Of a stretch of 38,109 bases of DNA, positions 1 through 8,725 are shown in pieces. The position numbers were made by a program, and so were the translations under genes. The notes under the pieces were generated by a model. It was not told the origin of the DNA, ran no database searches, and was given only the letters and a program-made list of their open reading frames with translations. How positions within the stretch are numbered: position 1 is the stretch's first letter; each line of letters begins with the position of its first letter. Origin of the DNA: Nitrospirota bacterium (GTDB lineage: Bacteria > Nitrospirota > Nitrospiria > Nitrospirales > Nitrospiraceae); NCBI GenBank assembly GCA_026387615.1, contig JAPLLI010000152.1:1-38109 (forward strand), written 5' to 3'.

Positions 1-784
1 CCAGACATGGCACAGACAGAAGCAGCCGATCCGTCGCAAGTCGCCCCGCATCAGTGGCACGATAGGTTTTTAACCCGATCATCAGTCCCACGAACAACAC
101 AAGCGCTGGGATGAAATGCCGGTTGAGCCCGACGATGAGATCGAGCAGCGCTTGGGTCGCTCCCGGTAAGGCCTGAGCTGATTCACCGTAGACATTCACG
201 AACGTGGGCATCACATAGCCAACGAGAAAGCCAATCACACCCACACCGACGATTACGAGAAAAGCCGGATAGGCGAGCGCCTTGGCCACTTTCTGCCTCA
301 GCTCCATCATGAGTTTGAGATAGGCGATATAGCGTTGGAGCACATCCGGCAGATGGCCCGACTGTTCACCGGCGCGAATCGTCGCCACATAGAGCTCGTT
401 GAAATACCGTGGATGCTTGGCTACGGCTTCGGACATGGCGCTGCCGCCACGGATATCTTCCCTCACCGTGCGGAGCGCGCGCTGAAAATCCGCATGGCCG
501 GTGCGTTCAATGAGCAAATCCCACACGCGCAAAACCGCTAACCCGGCTTTGAGCAGGGCCAACAGCTCCTGGTTGAACACGAGCATGTCATGAAGCGGGA
601 GCTTGCCGGCGAATCCGAACCGGCAGGTCCATGCATTTCTATTTTCATCCCGGGCATGAAGCTGGATGACGATATAGCCATCGTTCTCCAGTCGATTCCG
701 CACAGCACGCTCGTCATCGCCATCGATCTGGCCTGCGAACGTCGCGCCACTTGGCTTTGCCGCCCTGTAGGTAAAAGTCGCCAT
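1..784 (-). CDS. GspF/PilC-type (T2SS_F) inner-membrane protein, C-terminus truncated by window edge
   Basis: Own reverse-strand translation from ATG at 784..782: MATFTYRAAKPSGATFAGQIDGDDERAVRNRLENDGYIVIQLHARDENRN...LPLHDMLVFNQELLALLKAGLAVLRVWDLLIERTGHADFQRALRTVREDIRGGSAMSEAVAKHPRYFNELYVATIRAGEQSGHLPDVLQRYIAYLKLMMELRQKVAKALAYPAFLVIVGVGVIGFLVGYVMP. This is the typical GspF layout. It is absent from the supplied ORF track, probably because it has no stop inside the window. Confidence 0.9.
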   Translation of the reverse strand, partial: MATFTYRAAKPSGATFAGQIDGDDERAVRNRLENDGYIVIQLHARDENRNAWTCRFGFAGKLPLHDMLVFNQELLALLKAGLAVLRVWDLLIERTGHADFQRALRTVREDIRGGSAMSEAVAKHPRYFNELYVATIRAGEQSGHLPDVLQRYIAYLKLMMELRQKVAKALAYPAFLVIVGVGVIGFLVGYVMPTFVNVYGESAQALPGATQALLDLIVGLNRHFIPALVLFVGLMIGLKTYRATDAGRLATDRLLLSVPCL

Positions 785-810
785 GGCTATTATCCTTCAC
801 CGCTCGGGAA

Positions 811-833
811 CGATCCACCACGATGGATCGTGG
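811..833. repeat. Two overlapping inverted repeats (CGATCCA-N6-TGGATCG and CCACGAT-GG-ATCGTGG)
   Basis: Read directly: cgatccaccacgatggatcgtgg. 811-817 pairs with 824-830; 818-824 pairs with 827-833. Confidence 0.7.
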
Positions 834-1017
834 ACCTCCGGCTCATCGGACGGGCATATCACATGTGGAGAATATTTAGATCGTTGAGAACCTATCGACG
901 CAGGAAGAACCTGCGACCTGGCACACGACGTGTGGCGGAGACGGCCTCAAATGATACATCGAAATGGTCGATTATGATGGATAGCGGCCTCACAACGAAG
1001 TTCCCTTTGCTGGGCCG

Positions 1018-2394
1018 CTACCGACTGCCATGGCCCAACAACACCACAGAAACGGTTTTAAACAAGATTTTGAGGTCTAGGGCGACAGACATGTTCTTGA
1101 AATAATAGAGGTCGTATTCCAGCTTTCTGCCCGCATCTTCGACCGACGCTCCGTAGGGGCAATTCACCTGCGCCCAACCGGTAATGCCCGGCTTCACCAT
1201 GTGCCGAAACGAATAATACGGGATTTTCCCATGGTACTCCTTGACCAAGATGTCCCACTCCGCTCTCGGTCCCACGAAGCTCATATCGCCTTTGAGCACG
1301 TTCCACATCTGGGGGATTTCATCGATACGCCAGAGGCGCAGGAATTTGCCGACTCGCGTGACCCGGGGATCGTTCGCAGCCGTATAGCGCGATCCATTCT
1401 CGCCACCGGAGAGCATCGTCCGCAACTTCAACACGGTAAAGGGCCGCTCGTTCTGTCCCACGCGAGTCTGGCGGTAGAGCAGCGGGCCTGGCGCCTCGAT
1501 TCTGATCAGGATCATGGCGATCAGCATGATGGGCCATGCCAGCACCAGCCCCGTTGCGGCACAAAGAATGTCCAGCAGTCGCTTGATCAACCGGAACAGA
1601 TGTTGATGCACAATGAGAAAGCCCGGCGCAAACAGGAACCAGGCCTCGCGGGCATGTTCCAGGAGCACCCGGCCGGTCAATTCCTCCCCCAGCGTGAGCA
1701 GGTCTGACACAAACACCCCTTGCATGCGGCAGCGCAAGGTCGCCCGAATGAGCTGCTTTTTATCCGGGCCTGCGACCGCCACCACGATGCCATCGACTTG
1801 ATGTTTTCTGACAAGGGACACCAGAGCCGCCGAGCCCCCCAACACCTTGTAGTTGTCGATGAGGCTGGCCTTCCTCTCGGGATCGTCATCAATAAACCCA
1901 ATGACGTGGTATTCCGCGTGAAACCCTTCCAAAATCTTTAAGGCCGCCCGCCCCTGCTCCCCTGCTCCGACAATGAGGACCGTCTTGGGGATCAGCGATT
2001 CTTCGCGCAACCGCCAAAAATTGATGCGCCAGAGAAATAACAACGGAATGGTACAAACCATCTGGATCACGAACACCCCGCGAGGCAGCTTGACCTCCGG
2101 GAACATGTAGTAGAGCGCAGACAGGCCCATGCTGGCGACCAACACGGCGCTGCTGATATCGGCCAACGTGGACGATTTCTGTCTGTGATAGTTGGCGCGA
2201 ACGTCGTAGAGATCAAACCGGGCCAAGAAGAACAGATAGGCGGCCAGTACCACGAACCCCACGGTGAGGTACTCACCGGGATCCGGGCCGACATTCCATC
2301 CGAATCTCATGGCTTGATGAAAGACGCTCAGCAATATCACGGCGTCCACTGCGAGCAGACCGGCTTGGTACTTTTTCAATCCGCACCGATACAT
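1018..2394 (-). CDS. Exopolysaccharide biosynthesis polyprenyl glycosylphosphotransferase (initiating sugar-phosphate transferase)
   Basis: N-terminal TM region, Rossmann-like VLIVGAGEQGRAALKIL, C-terminal sugar transferase motifs RLLDILCAATGLVLAWPIM, LKLRTM, LRLWRIDEIPQMWNVLKGDMSFVGPRAE, KPGITGWAQVNCPYGAS. Start re-chosen at ATG 2394 (MYRCGLKKYQAGLL) instead of 2448. Confidence 0.92.
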   Translation of the reverse strand: MYRCGLKKYQAGLLAVDAVILLSVFHQAMRFGWNVGPDPGEYLTVGFVVLAAYLFFLARFDLYDVRANYHRQKSSTLADISSAVLVASMGLSALYYMFPEVKLPRGVFVIQMVCTIPLLFLWRINFWRLREESLIPKTVLIVGAGEQGRAALKILEGFHAEYHVIGFIDDDPERKASLIDNYKVLGGSAALVSLVRKHQVDGIVVAVAGPDKKQLIRATLRCRMQGVFVSDLLTLGEELTGRVLLEHAREAWFLFAPGFLIVHQHLFRLIKRLLDILCAATGLVLAWPIMLIAMILIRIEAPGPLLYRQTRVGQNERPFTVLKLRTMLSGGENGSRYTAANDPRVTRVGKFLRLWRIDEIPQMWNVLKGDMSFVGPRAEWDILVKEYHGKIPYYSFRHMVKPGITGWAQVNCPYGASVEDAGRKLEYDLYYFKNMSVALDLKILFKTVSVVLLGHGSR

Positions 2395-2498
2395 ACGTCT
2401 GCCTCCGCCACCGTTCGGTGTCGACCCCGCATCCCGTGGGCATAGCACCAGACCTACGGCTCACCCGTCGCACGGCACATGTCAGTACTGTATGGCAG

Positions 2499-2554
2499 AT
2501 ACGCGACACAGGCAAATCAATTAGGTATTTTAACTCATACGCGACGATTGCCAC
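2499..2554 (-). promoter_or_regulatory. Candidate sigma70-type promoter for the glycosylphosphotransferase gene, overlapped by a 9-bp direct repeat
   Basis: Minus strand: GTGGCA (2554..2549), 16-bp spacer, TAAAAT (2532..2527). Direct repeat ATACGCGAC (plus-strand reading) at 2499-2507 and 2537-2545. Confidence 0.35.
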
Positions 2555-2629
2555 GAGGGACCCGCGTGAGACCCCACCCATCAAACGTAAGGCGCTTTTG
2601 AGCCCCTCACGCTGTTCGATGATACGTGC

Positions 2630-3895
2630 TCAGACACCCTCCCCCGCCGCTACATCGCTTACCGTCGCTCGACTCAGATCCTCCAGTGACTTGAGCATCC
2701 GTCCTGCTAACTGGGTGCGATCGTACCCACGGGCCGCCGCCACGCAGCGGGCCCGGAGGCCTTCGTATATCGCGGGATCCCGGCTGACCAGCTGGAGCTT
2801 TAAGCACAGCTCCGCGGCATTCTCCGGTTCGAACAGGATCCCGACCCCTTCCCGCTCCACGATCTCGGCCGACTCGCCCGCCACTCCGTGCAACACCGGT
2901 ATGCCCATCGCCATACATTCGAACAGCTTACTGGGGATCACGGTCTTGAAAAGCTCCTCTTTCTTCAGATGCGTAATCCCCACATCCAGCAGCGACCAGT
3001 ACCGGACGACTTCTTCTTTGGGCACCGAGTCGAGAAAGATCACATTCCCAAGCCCCAGGGAACGAGCTCTTTCGACCAGAGCCTGCTTTCTGGCCCCGTC
3101 CCCCAACAAAATAATACGGTAGCGGTGGCCATCCTCCAGGCCTCGCAGTTTATCCGCTGCGTCCAGAATCGTCTCAAGCGCATGCGCCATCCCATGGGTC
3201 CCGATGTACCCCGCGACGAACTTGCCCTCCAAATGGAAGCGCCTCACCAACTCGGCATCTTTCGTCCTGGCCCCAAACCGCTCAAGGTCGGCCCCGTTCG
3301 TCACCACCACGATCCTGCCTTCCGGAATATGTCTTGCCACGAGATTGCGCTTGAAGGAGTTGGTCAGAGAGACAATCGCGGCTGCCTTCCGGTACAGGAA
3401 AAGCTCCATTCGCTCCAATAGACGCAAAGTTCCTGCATGCTTCATAGCGCCCACCGCCTTAATGGATTCAGGCCACAGATCTCGCAACTCGAAGACGAAG
3501 GGGATTCCCTTACATCGACTCACCACATAGGCCGCACAGGCTGTAAAAAACTGCGGCGAGGTGCCAATCACCAGGTCCACGTCTTTCACCCATGGCGCCG
3601 CCAGCACCGATGCCACCATATAACTCAGATAGTCCAGGGTGCGCTTTACAAATCCTTCGTTGCCCGTGATATAGGTCCACACTCGTATGACTCGGATGTT
3701 GTCCATCACCTCGCTCTGCCAGAGCCGGTTCCGATAACCGGGATAGATCGTGCCCTTGGGAAAATTCGGCACACCGGTCACCACCGTGACCTGATGCCCG
3801 GCCCTCACCCATTCCCGGCAATGTTCGAACGTGCGCGAGGCTGGCGCATTCACTTCGGGCGGAAAGTTGTCGGTCAAAAAAAGAATGTGCATCAC
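2630..3895 (-). CDS. Glycosyltransferase family 4, WbuB-like
   Basis: MMHILFLTDNFPPEVNAPASRTFEHCREWVRAGHQVTVVTGVPNFPKGTIYPGYRN...; C-terminal IPSKLFECMAMGIPVLHGVAGESAEIVEREGVGILFEPENA. First codon is GTG (3895), with ATG immediately after. Confidence 0.9.
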   Translation of the reverse strand: MMHILFLTDNFPPEVNAPASRTFEHCREWVRAGHQVTVVTGVPNFPKGTIYPGYRNRLWQSEVMDNIRVIRVWTYITGNEGFVKRTLDYLSYMVASVLAAPWVKDVDLVIGTSPQFFTACAAYVVSRCKGIPFVFELRDLWPESIKAVGAMKHAGTLRLLERMELFLYRKAAAIVSLTNSFKRNLVARHIPEGRIVVVTNGADLERFGARTKDAELVRRFHLEGKFVAGYIGTHGMAHALETILDAADKLRGLEDGHRYRIILLGDGARKQALVERARSLGLGNVIFLDSVPKEEVVRYWSLLDVGITHLKKEELFKTVIPSKLFECMAMGIPVLHGVAGESAEIVEREGVGILFEPENAAELCLKLQLVSRDPAIYEGLRARCVAAARGYDRTQLAGRMLKSLEDLSRATVSDVAAGEGV

Positions 3896-3896
3896 G

Positions 3897-5558
3897 TCAC
3901 CAGGTAAAGACCGTTGTACATCCGGGCCCGTCGAAGTGTAGCTGCAGACAACGGGTCTGGACGGAACGTCCGAATTCCGGATGCCAGGTGCTCAGGCAGA
4001 CCTGCGCCCTGGCCCCGGACACGGCCCACATGACTGTCTCTCCCGTCGGCAGCCGTAACCAGCCGCTCTGCTCGGTCCCTTCAACCGCCACATCTGGATG
4101 CAGGTGGAACCGCGCCACGGCGTCATGAAAACGTCCCTCGATGCGGTCGGTCACCACGAAGGATCGTTCGCCGATACGCCATTCACGCCGGTGAATCGTT
4201 CGACCCGCGAGGCTGCGATAGCCGTCATGCGCGCCACGCACCACCAGACCATTCTCCTCTTCAATAATCTCCCGCTCGAACGGCCTGGCCCGCTGCCCGA
4301 CGCGAAAGCCACTCCACACGTCACTGGAATTTTTCCCATCCAGCTCCACTGTGTTATGCGCCGCGGTGCCTCGCTGGCGCTGTCTTTCGCCATCCTCGCC
4401 ATACTGCGATATGCCAGAGTTGACGAATACCCGCTGACCGAACAGGCTCAGCTCACAACTGAGGGTATCGGCATGCCCATGCCCGGGAAGATAGTCGGGC
4501 CCGAGAGGCGCCAAATCCAACAGAGCCACGCCCCTCTCAGGAAGGTCCACCCGACAATAGCCACTCTGTTCCAGCCACCGCCACAACAGCTTGCGACCAC
4601 CGAATGGTTTCTCTGGCGGCTGCGGCGTCGCGTGGCAGCCCAGACTCTCCGCATAGGCATTGACCGCTGCTGGCTCAGGCGCAAGGCCAAAGGCCGCATC
4701 GTTGAACAATGCGATACGTCCGTCCGGATGCGACATGGTGCCCAACCAGGCAAGACCTCGGTTCACCACTTCACGCCAACGAGGAATCCGTTCGTGCAAC
4801 TCCCCCAATCCTGTGCATTCAGCCAGACGAAGCACATCACAGATATCGCTGAGCACAATCGCCTGATACATGGGAGACCGCTCGAAATGTCCGCCATCCG
4901 GAAGAAACTGTTCCGGGATTTCTCGATCCAAAATCTGAAGACCACGCGTCAACCATTGCCCGGCTTCATCTCCCTCCAGAAACGCTCCGGCAAAGACCAG
5001 GGCTTTGGCGTTGGCCAAGAGATGATTGCCCAGAATGTGAAACTCCAGTTGTTGGCACAGGGCCTGAGTCTGCAGCCCCACACTGTTCACCCAGGCCGGT
5101 TCGACCAGCGCCTGGCGGGAACACCATTTGACGAGATTCACGATCCTGAGCGAGAGAGGATAGGGTTCCCATCCGTGACCGCTCACCGGAGGATTCTCCG
5201 CAATCCACCGGTTAATCAGGCATCGATGCGCATCCCGCCGGCCATCGGCGCCGACGGCATTCAGGTCATCCAGGTAGTGGAGATGATAGAGCCACAGCTT
5301 GCTCTTGCGAAGGTCGTTCCACGAATCCTTGTCCGTGAGATCGCCTTCTTCTCCCAGAAATGCGACGCGGTCGCGGGAACGGAAGGATGAGGACAACAAC
5401 GCCGGACTCGACCATGAAGCCAGCCATGGCCTCTGACGATAGTCCTGTCGCTCGGCCAGACGAACCTTGGCACACCAGTAATAGAGACGATAGGCGAACT
5501 GTTCCGCCTTCAGATGGCGCAAGGTATGAAACAGCCTGAGCATCGTGCGCCACGACAT
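3897..5558 (-). CDS. Heparinase II/III-like polysaccharide lyase family protein
   Basis: MSWRTMLRLFHTLRHLKAEQFAYRLYYWCAKVRL..., LGNHLLANAKALVFAGAFLEGDEAGQWLTRGLQILDREIPEQFLPDGGHFERSPMYQAIVL, LGPDYLPGHGHADTLSCELSLFGQRVFVNSGISQYG, RGTAAHNTVELDGKNSSDVWSGFRVGQRA. Start re-chosen at 5558; the ORF-track start at 5693 would overlap the upstream gene. Confidence 0.92.
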   Translation of the reverse strand: MSWRTMLRLFHTLRHLKAEQFAYRLYYWCAKVRLAERQDYRQRPWLASWSSPALLSSSFRSRDRVAFLGEEGDLTDKDSWNDLRKSKLWLYHLHYLDDLNAVGADGRRDAHRCLINRWIAENPPVSGHGWEPYPLSLRIVNLVKWCSRQALVEPAWVNSVGLQTQALCQQLEFHILGNHLLANAKALVFAGAFLEGDEAGQWLTRGLQILDREIPEQFLPDGGHFERSPMYQAIVLSDICDVLRLAECTGLGELHERIPRWREVVNRGLAWLGTMSHPDGRIALFNDAAFGLAPEPAAVNAYAESLGCHATPQPPEKPFGGRKLLWRWLEQSGYCRVDLPERGVALLDLAPLGPDYLPGHGHADTLSCELSLFGQRVFVNSGISQYGEDGERQRQRGTAAHNTVELDGKNSSDVWSGFRVGQRARPFEREIIEEENGLVVRGAHDGYRSLAGRTIHRREWRIGERSFVVTDRIEGRFHDAVARFHLHPDVAVEGTEQSGWLRLPTGETVMWAVSGARAQVCLSTWHPEFGRSVQTRCLQLHFDGPGCTTVFTW

Positions 5559-5568
5559 GCGAGGCCTC

Positions 5569-7680
5569 TCAGTCCCGTTGCCGGCGAAGCAGCTCCGCCG
5601 CCTCGATCGACATTCTCGCCACCTCAAACACCTCATTGATGGGAATCGGCGTCTCCCCTCCCTCCGCGATCGCGGACAGGAATTGACGGACACAATCGGT
5701 CTGTCCCTTGTCCTGCTTCCACCGGTTCATGGTCGTGAAGCCGGGCCAGCCAAAACCTTGCAACGTACGGAAGTTGTTCAACTGCAACACCCGGCCCGCC
5801 GCAAAGACTTCGACCCGTTCTTTCGGAAAACTGGCGGCGCCATTGGCCAAGTAATGAATGGTGCCGAACGAACCATCCGCGAACCCCAGGGTAATGGCCG
5901 CCTTGTCTTCGGTCTGGGCGATACCGGACGTTTCACCCATCCGACGAGCCTGCACCGACACAATGGCGCTTCCCGCGAGGAAGCGCATGAGGTCGATATA
6001 GTGGCAGGCCTCGCCAATGATGCGGCCCCCCCCCACATCGACGTCCTGAGTCCAGTGATCGGCCGGAATCATGCCGGCATTCATGGTCATGATAAAGGAC
6101 TTCGGCTCATGCACCGACCGCAGGAGCGCCTTCATCTTCTGTATCTGCGGAGAAAAACGGCGATTGAAGCCCACCATCACATGAGGCCTAGCCCCGCTCT
6201 CATGCGCCGCCTGGTATGCCTGCTCAATGTCAGCAAGCTCTTCATGGTTCAGGGCCAAGGGCTTTTCGACGAAGACATGCTTGCCAGCCAACAGCGCCTG
6301 TGTCACAAAACTGGCATGGCTATTGTGGCGGGTGACGATGACGACCGTATTGATTGCCTCATGGGCAAGTATCGCTCCGATATCGGTAGAGGCTTCTGCA
6401 AAGCCCGCCTTTCCCCCGTGAATCACGCCATGAAGGCCTCCAGCCGTGACAATCGTATGCAGCTGGGCGCCAGCCGACTTAAAGGCGGGAATCAGGGTGC
6501 GGGAGGCATAATTGCCTGCTCCGACAAATCCAACCACTGGATGGCGAGCTGCAAAGATCGCATCCGGCTTCAAAACAACTCGTGTGATGGATCGCTGACG
6601 GACGTCCGAAGTGTATTGCAACAGTATCCCCAGCGCTGAGGTATCGTGAGTCAGCGCCTGATAGGCCTCAGGGGCCTGCTCAAACGCAAAGCGCTGCGTG
6701 ATCAAGGGCTTCATCGCCAGTTGACCGCCGGCCATTAAGTCTAGTACGGCTTCAAAGTTTCGCTGCTCGGTCCAACGCACAAACCCATAGGGATAGTCCT
6801 GCCCTTGCTCTTCATAATTGGCGTCATACCGTCCAGGTCCGTATGAGCAGGACACCTGAAAAGACAGTTCCTTTTCATAAAAGTCCGCCCGGCGTAACTC
6901 CAGTCCGGTCACACCGACCAGAATGATGCGGCCTCGTTGGCGACACATGCGAGCCGCCTGAGACACAGGATCGCTGGATTTGGTCGAGGCAGTGATAAGC
7001 ACGCCGTCAACGCCTTTCCCGCGACTGAATGCCATGCCCGCTGCAACCGGATCTTCTCCCTGGCCTGGATGACAGACCTCCGCGCCGAAGGCTCGGGCCA
7101 AGGCCAGCTTACGGTCATCGAAATCCACCGCCAAGACCCGGCACCCATGCGCGCGAAGCAGTTGCACGGTCAGTAACCCGATCAGGCCAGCGCCCGTCAC
7201 GACAAATGCTTCGCCTAAGGTCGGCTGCGCCAGACGAATGCCTTGCAAGCCGATACTGGCCATCACGGCAAACACCGCAGACTCATCATCGACAGAATCG
7301 GGAATCTTTGCGCAGAGGTGCGTGGCCACCGTGACGACATCGGCATGAGGACCATTCGAGACGACCCGGTCTCCCGGCCTGAACCCCTCGACCCCAGGAC
7401 CAATCTCAGCCACCACCCCCACATTGCAGTAACCCAACGGCAAGGGCTGCGCCAGCTTGGACCGCACGGCCTCAATCGTCGCCAGCAGACCATCCGTCTT
7501 GACCTTCGCCAACACCATCTTCACCTTTTCTGGCTGCTGGCGAACTTTCTCGATCAGCGAGGCCCTGCCAAACTCGACCAACATCCGTTCTGTGCCGGCG
7601 GAGATCAGACTGGTCGTGGTATGGATGAGGAGGTAGCCTGGTCGTATCTGAGGAACCGGGGCCTCCACAACGCTGGTCAT
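5569..7680 (-). CDS. Bi-domain oxidoreductase: zinc-type alcohol dehydrogenase domain plus Gfo/Idh/MocA domain; N-terminus apparently truncated
   Basis: SLISAGTERMLVEFGRASLIEKVRQQPEKV...QPLPLGYCNVGVVAEIGPGVEGFRPGDRVVSNGPHADVV (MDR domain), then VVGFVGAGNYASRTLIPAFKSAG...VVIVTRHNSHASFVTQALLAGKHVFVEKPLALNHEEL (Gfo/Idh/MocA). Begins MTSVVEAPVPQIRPG without the usual short N-terminal lead-in. Confidence 0.88.
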   Translation of the reverse strand: MTSVVEAPVPQIRPGYLLIHTTTSLISAGTERMLVEFGRASLIEKVRQQPEKVKMVLAKVKTDGLLATIEAVRSKLAQPLPLGYCNVGVVAEIGPGVEGFRPGDRVVSNGPHADVVTVATHLCAKIPDSVDDESAVFAVMASIGLQGIRLAQPTLGEAFVVTGAGLIGLLTVQLLRAHGCRVLAVDFDDRKLALARAFGAEVCHPGQGEDPVAAGMAFSRGKGVDGVLITASTKSSDPVSQAARMCRQRGRIILVGVTGLELRRADFYEKELSFQVSCSYGPGRYDANYEEQGQDYPYGFVRWTEQRNFEAVLDLMAGGQLAMKPLITQRFAFEQAPEAYQALTHDTSALGILLQYTSDVRQRSITRVVLKPDAIFAARHPVVGFVGAGNYASRTLIPAFKSAGAQLHTIVTAGGLHGVIHGGKAGFAEASTDIGAILAHEAINTVVIVTRHNSHASFVTQALLAGKHVFVEKPLALNHEELADIEQAYQAAHESGARPHVMVGFNRRFSPQIQKMKALLRSVHEPKSFIMTMNAGMIPADHWTQDVDVGGGRIIGEACHYIDLMRFLAGSAIVSVQARRMGETSGIAQTEDKAAITLGFADGSFGTIHYLANGAASFPKERVEVFAAGRVLQLNNFRTLQGFGWPGFTTMNRWKQDKGQTDCVRQFLSAIAEGGETPIPINEVFEVARMSIEAAELLRRQRD

Positions 7681-8725
7681 GCCATGGGCAAGCAGGGATC
7701 GCGCCCTTCTTCCAATCCCCCGCCAGCAACCGCGCCAATGCCGGGGCGAGATTGCCCGGGCTTGTGCCGATCAACTCATTGGTGCCGAGGGTCACCGTCT
7801 CCGGCCGTTCAGTATTGTCGCGCAGGGTCAGGCACGGCACGCCCATCACGGTGGTTTCCTCCGTGATGCCACCCGAGTCCGTAATCACCCCCTTGGCATG
7901 TTTCACCAGGTAGTTGAATTCCAGGTAGCCCTGCGGGTCGATATAGTGCAGACTGGACAACTGTCCTTCTAATTCACGCAGATTCTTGGCGGTGCGAGGA
8001 TGCACGGGAAACACCACCGGCAAACCGTCCGTGCCCTCGGCAATCGCTTGCAGCAGGCGCAATAACTGTTGCTCGCCATCCACATTGGCCGGCCGATGCA
8101 GCGTCACCACAAAATACCGTCCCGGCTGTAAGCCCAGCTCCCCCCAGCAAGTCGGCGCGCGCAAGCGCGGCATCTGCTTCAGTAACGTATCGATCATGGT
8201 GTTGCCGACGAAGAAGATACGGTCGTCCGTCACGCCGGCATGGCGGAGATTTTCGTTGGCCGTTTCGCTCGTGGTAAAGAACCAGTTGGTCAGGGAATCC
8301 GTCACGACCCGGTTGATCTCCTCCGGCATCGTCCAGTCCCCGGACCGGATCCCCCCCTCCACATGGGCCACCGGCACCCCCAGCTTGCGGGCCACGATCG
8401 AGCAGGCCATGGTCGACGTCACATCCCCCACCACGAGACAGAGGTCGCTCCGCTCCTGCAACAGCACCTTTTCGTAGCGCACCATGATATTGGCGGTCAG
8501 CTCCGCCTGCGTGCCGGAGCCAGCATCCAGATTGATGTCCGGTTCAGGAATGCCCAGCTGCTCAAAGAAATTGCCTGACATGGCTCGATCATAATGCTGT
8601 CCTGTGTGGATCAATCGATGGGTCAGATGGCTTCCATGCGCCTGTGCGGCCTTCAGCGCGTCGATAATCGGCGCAATCTTCATGAAGTTGGGCCGTGCGC
8701 CGGCGATGAGATCGATGCGCGTCAT
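7472..8725 (-). CDS. wecB: UDP-N-acetylglucosamine 2-epimerase (non-hydrolysing), C-terminus disrupted
   Basis: MTRIDLIAGARPNFMKIAPIIDALKAAQ...HTGQHYDRAMSGNFFEQLGIPEPDINLDAGSGTQAE...VVGDVTSTMACSIVARKLGVPVAHVEGGIRSGDWTMPEEINRVVTDSLTNWFFTTSETANENL...GVITDSGGITEETTVMGVPCLTLRDNTERPETVTLGTNELIGT. After GDWKKGAIP the reading frame runs into out-of-frame sequence of the next gene. Start re-chosen at ATG 8725. Confidence 0.9.
   Translation of the reverse strand: MTRIDLIAGARPNFMKIAPIIDALKAAQAHGSHLTHRLIHTGQHYDRAMSGNFFEQLGIPEPDINLDAGSGTQAELTANIMVRYEKVLLQERSDLCLVVGDVTSTMACSIVARKLGVPVAHVEGGIRSGDWTMPEEINRVVTDSLTNWFFTTSETANENLRHAGVTDDRIFFVGNTMIDTLLKQMPRLRAPTCWGELGLQPGRYFVVTLHRPANVDGEQQLLRLLQAIAEGTDGLPVVFPVHPRTAKNLRELEGQLSSLHYIDPQGYLEFNYLVKHAKGVITDSGGITEETTVMGVPCLTLRDNTERPETVTLGTNELIGTSPGNLAPALARLLAGDWKKGAIPACPWHDQRCGGPGSSDTTRLPPHPYHDQSDLRRHRTDVGRVWQGLADRESSPAARKGEDGVGEGQDGWSAGDD

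Noticed and set aside
919-935. tggcacacgacgtgtgg as a plus-strand sigma54 site
   Set aside because: Has GG but GT rather than GC at the -12 position, and there is no plus-strand gene downstream.
2418-3122. 234-aa plus-strand ORF reaching into the 2395..2629 intergenic gap
   Set aside because: Mostly antisense to the WbuB-like glycosyltransferase; Ser/Arg/Pro-rich with no motif.
4098-5390. 430-aa plus-strand ORF
   Set aside because: Fully antisense to the clear heparinase II/III-like gene; low-complexity composition typical of GC-rich shadow ORFs with no recognisable motif.
5545-6639. 364-aa plus-strand ORF
   Set aside because: Antisense to the bi-domain oxidoreductase; no family signature.
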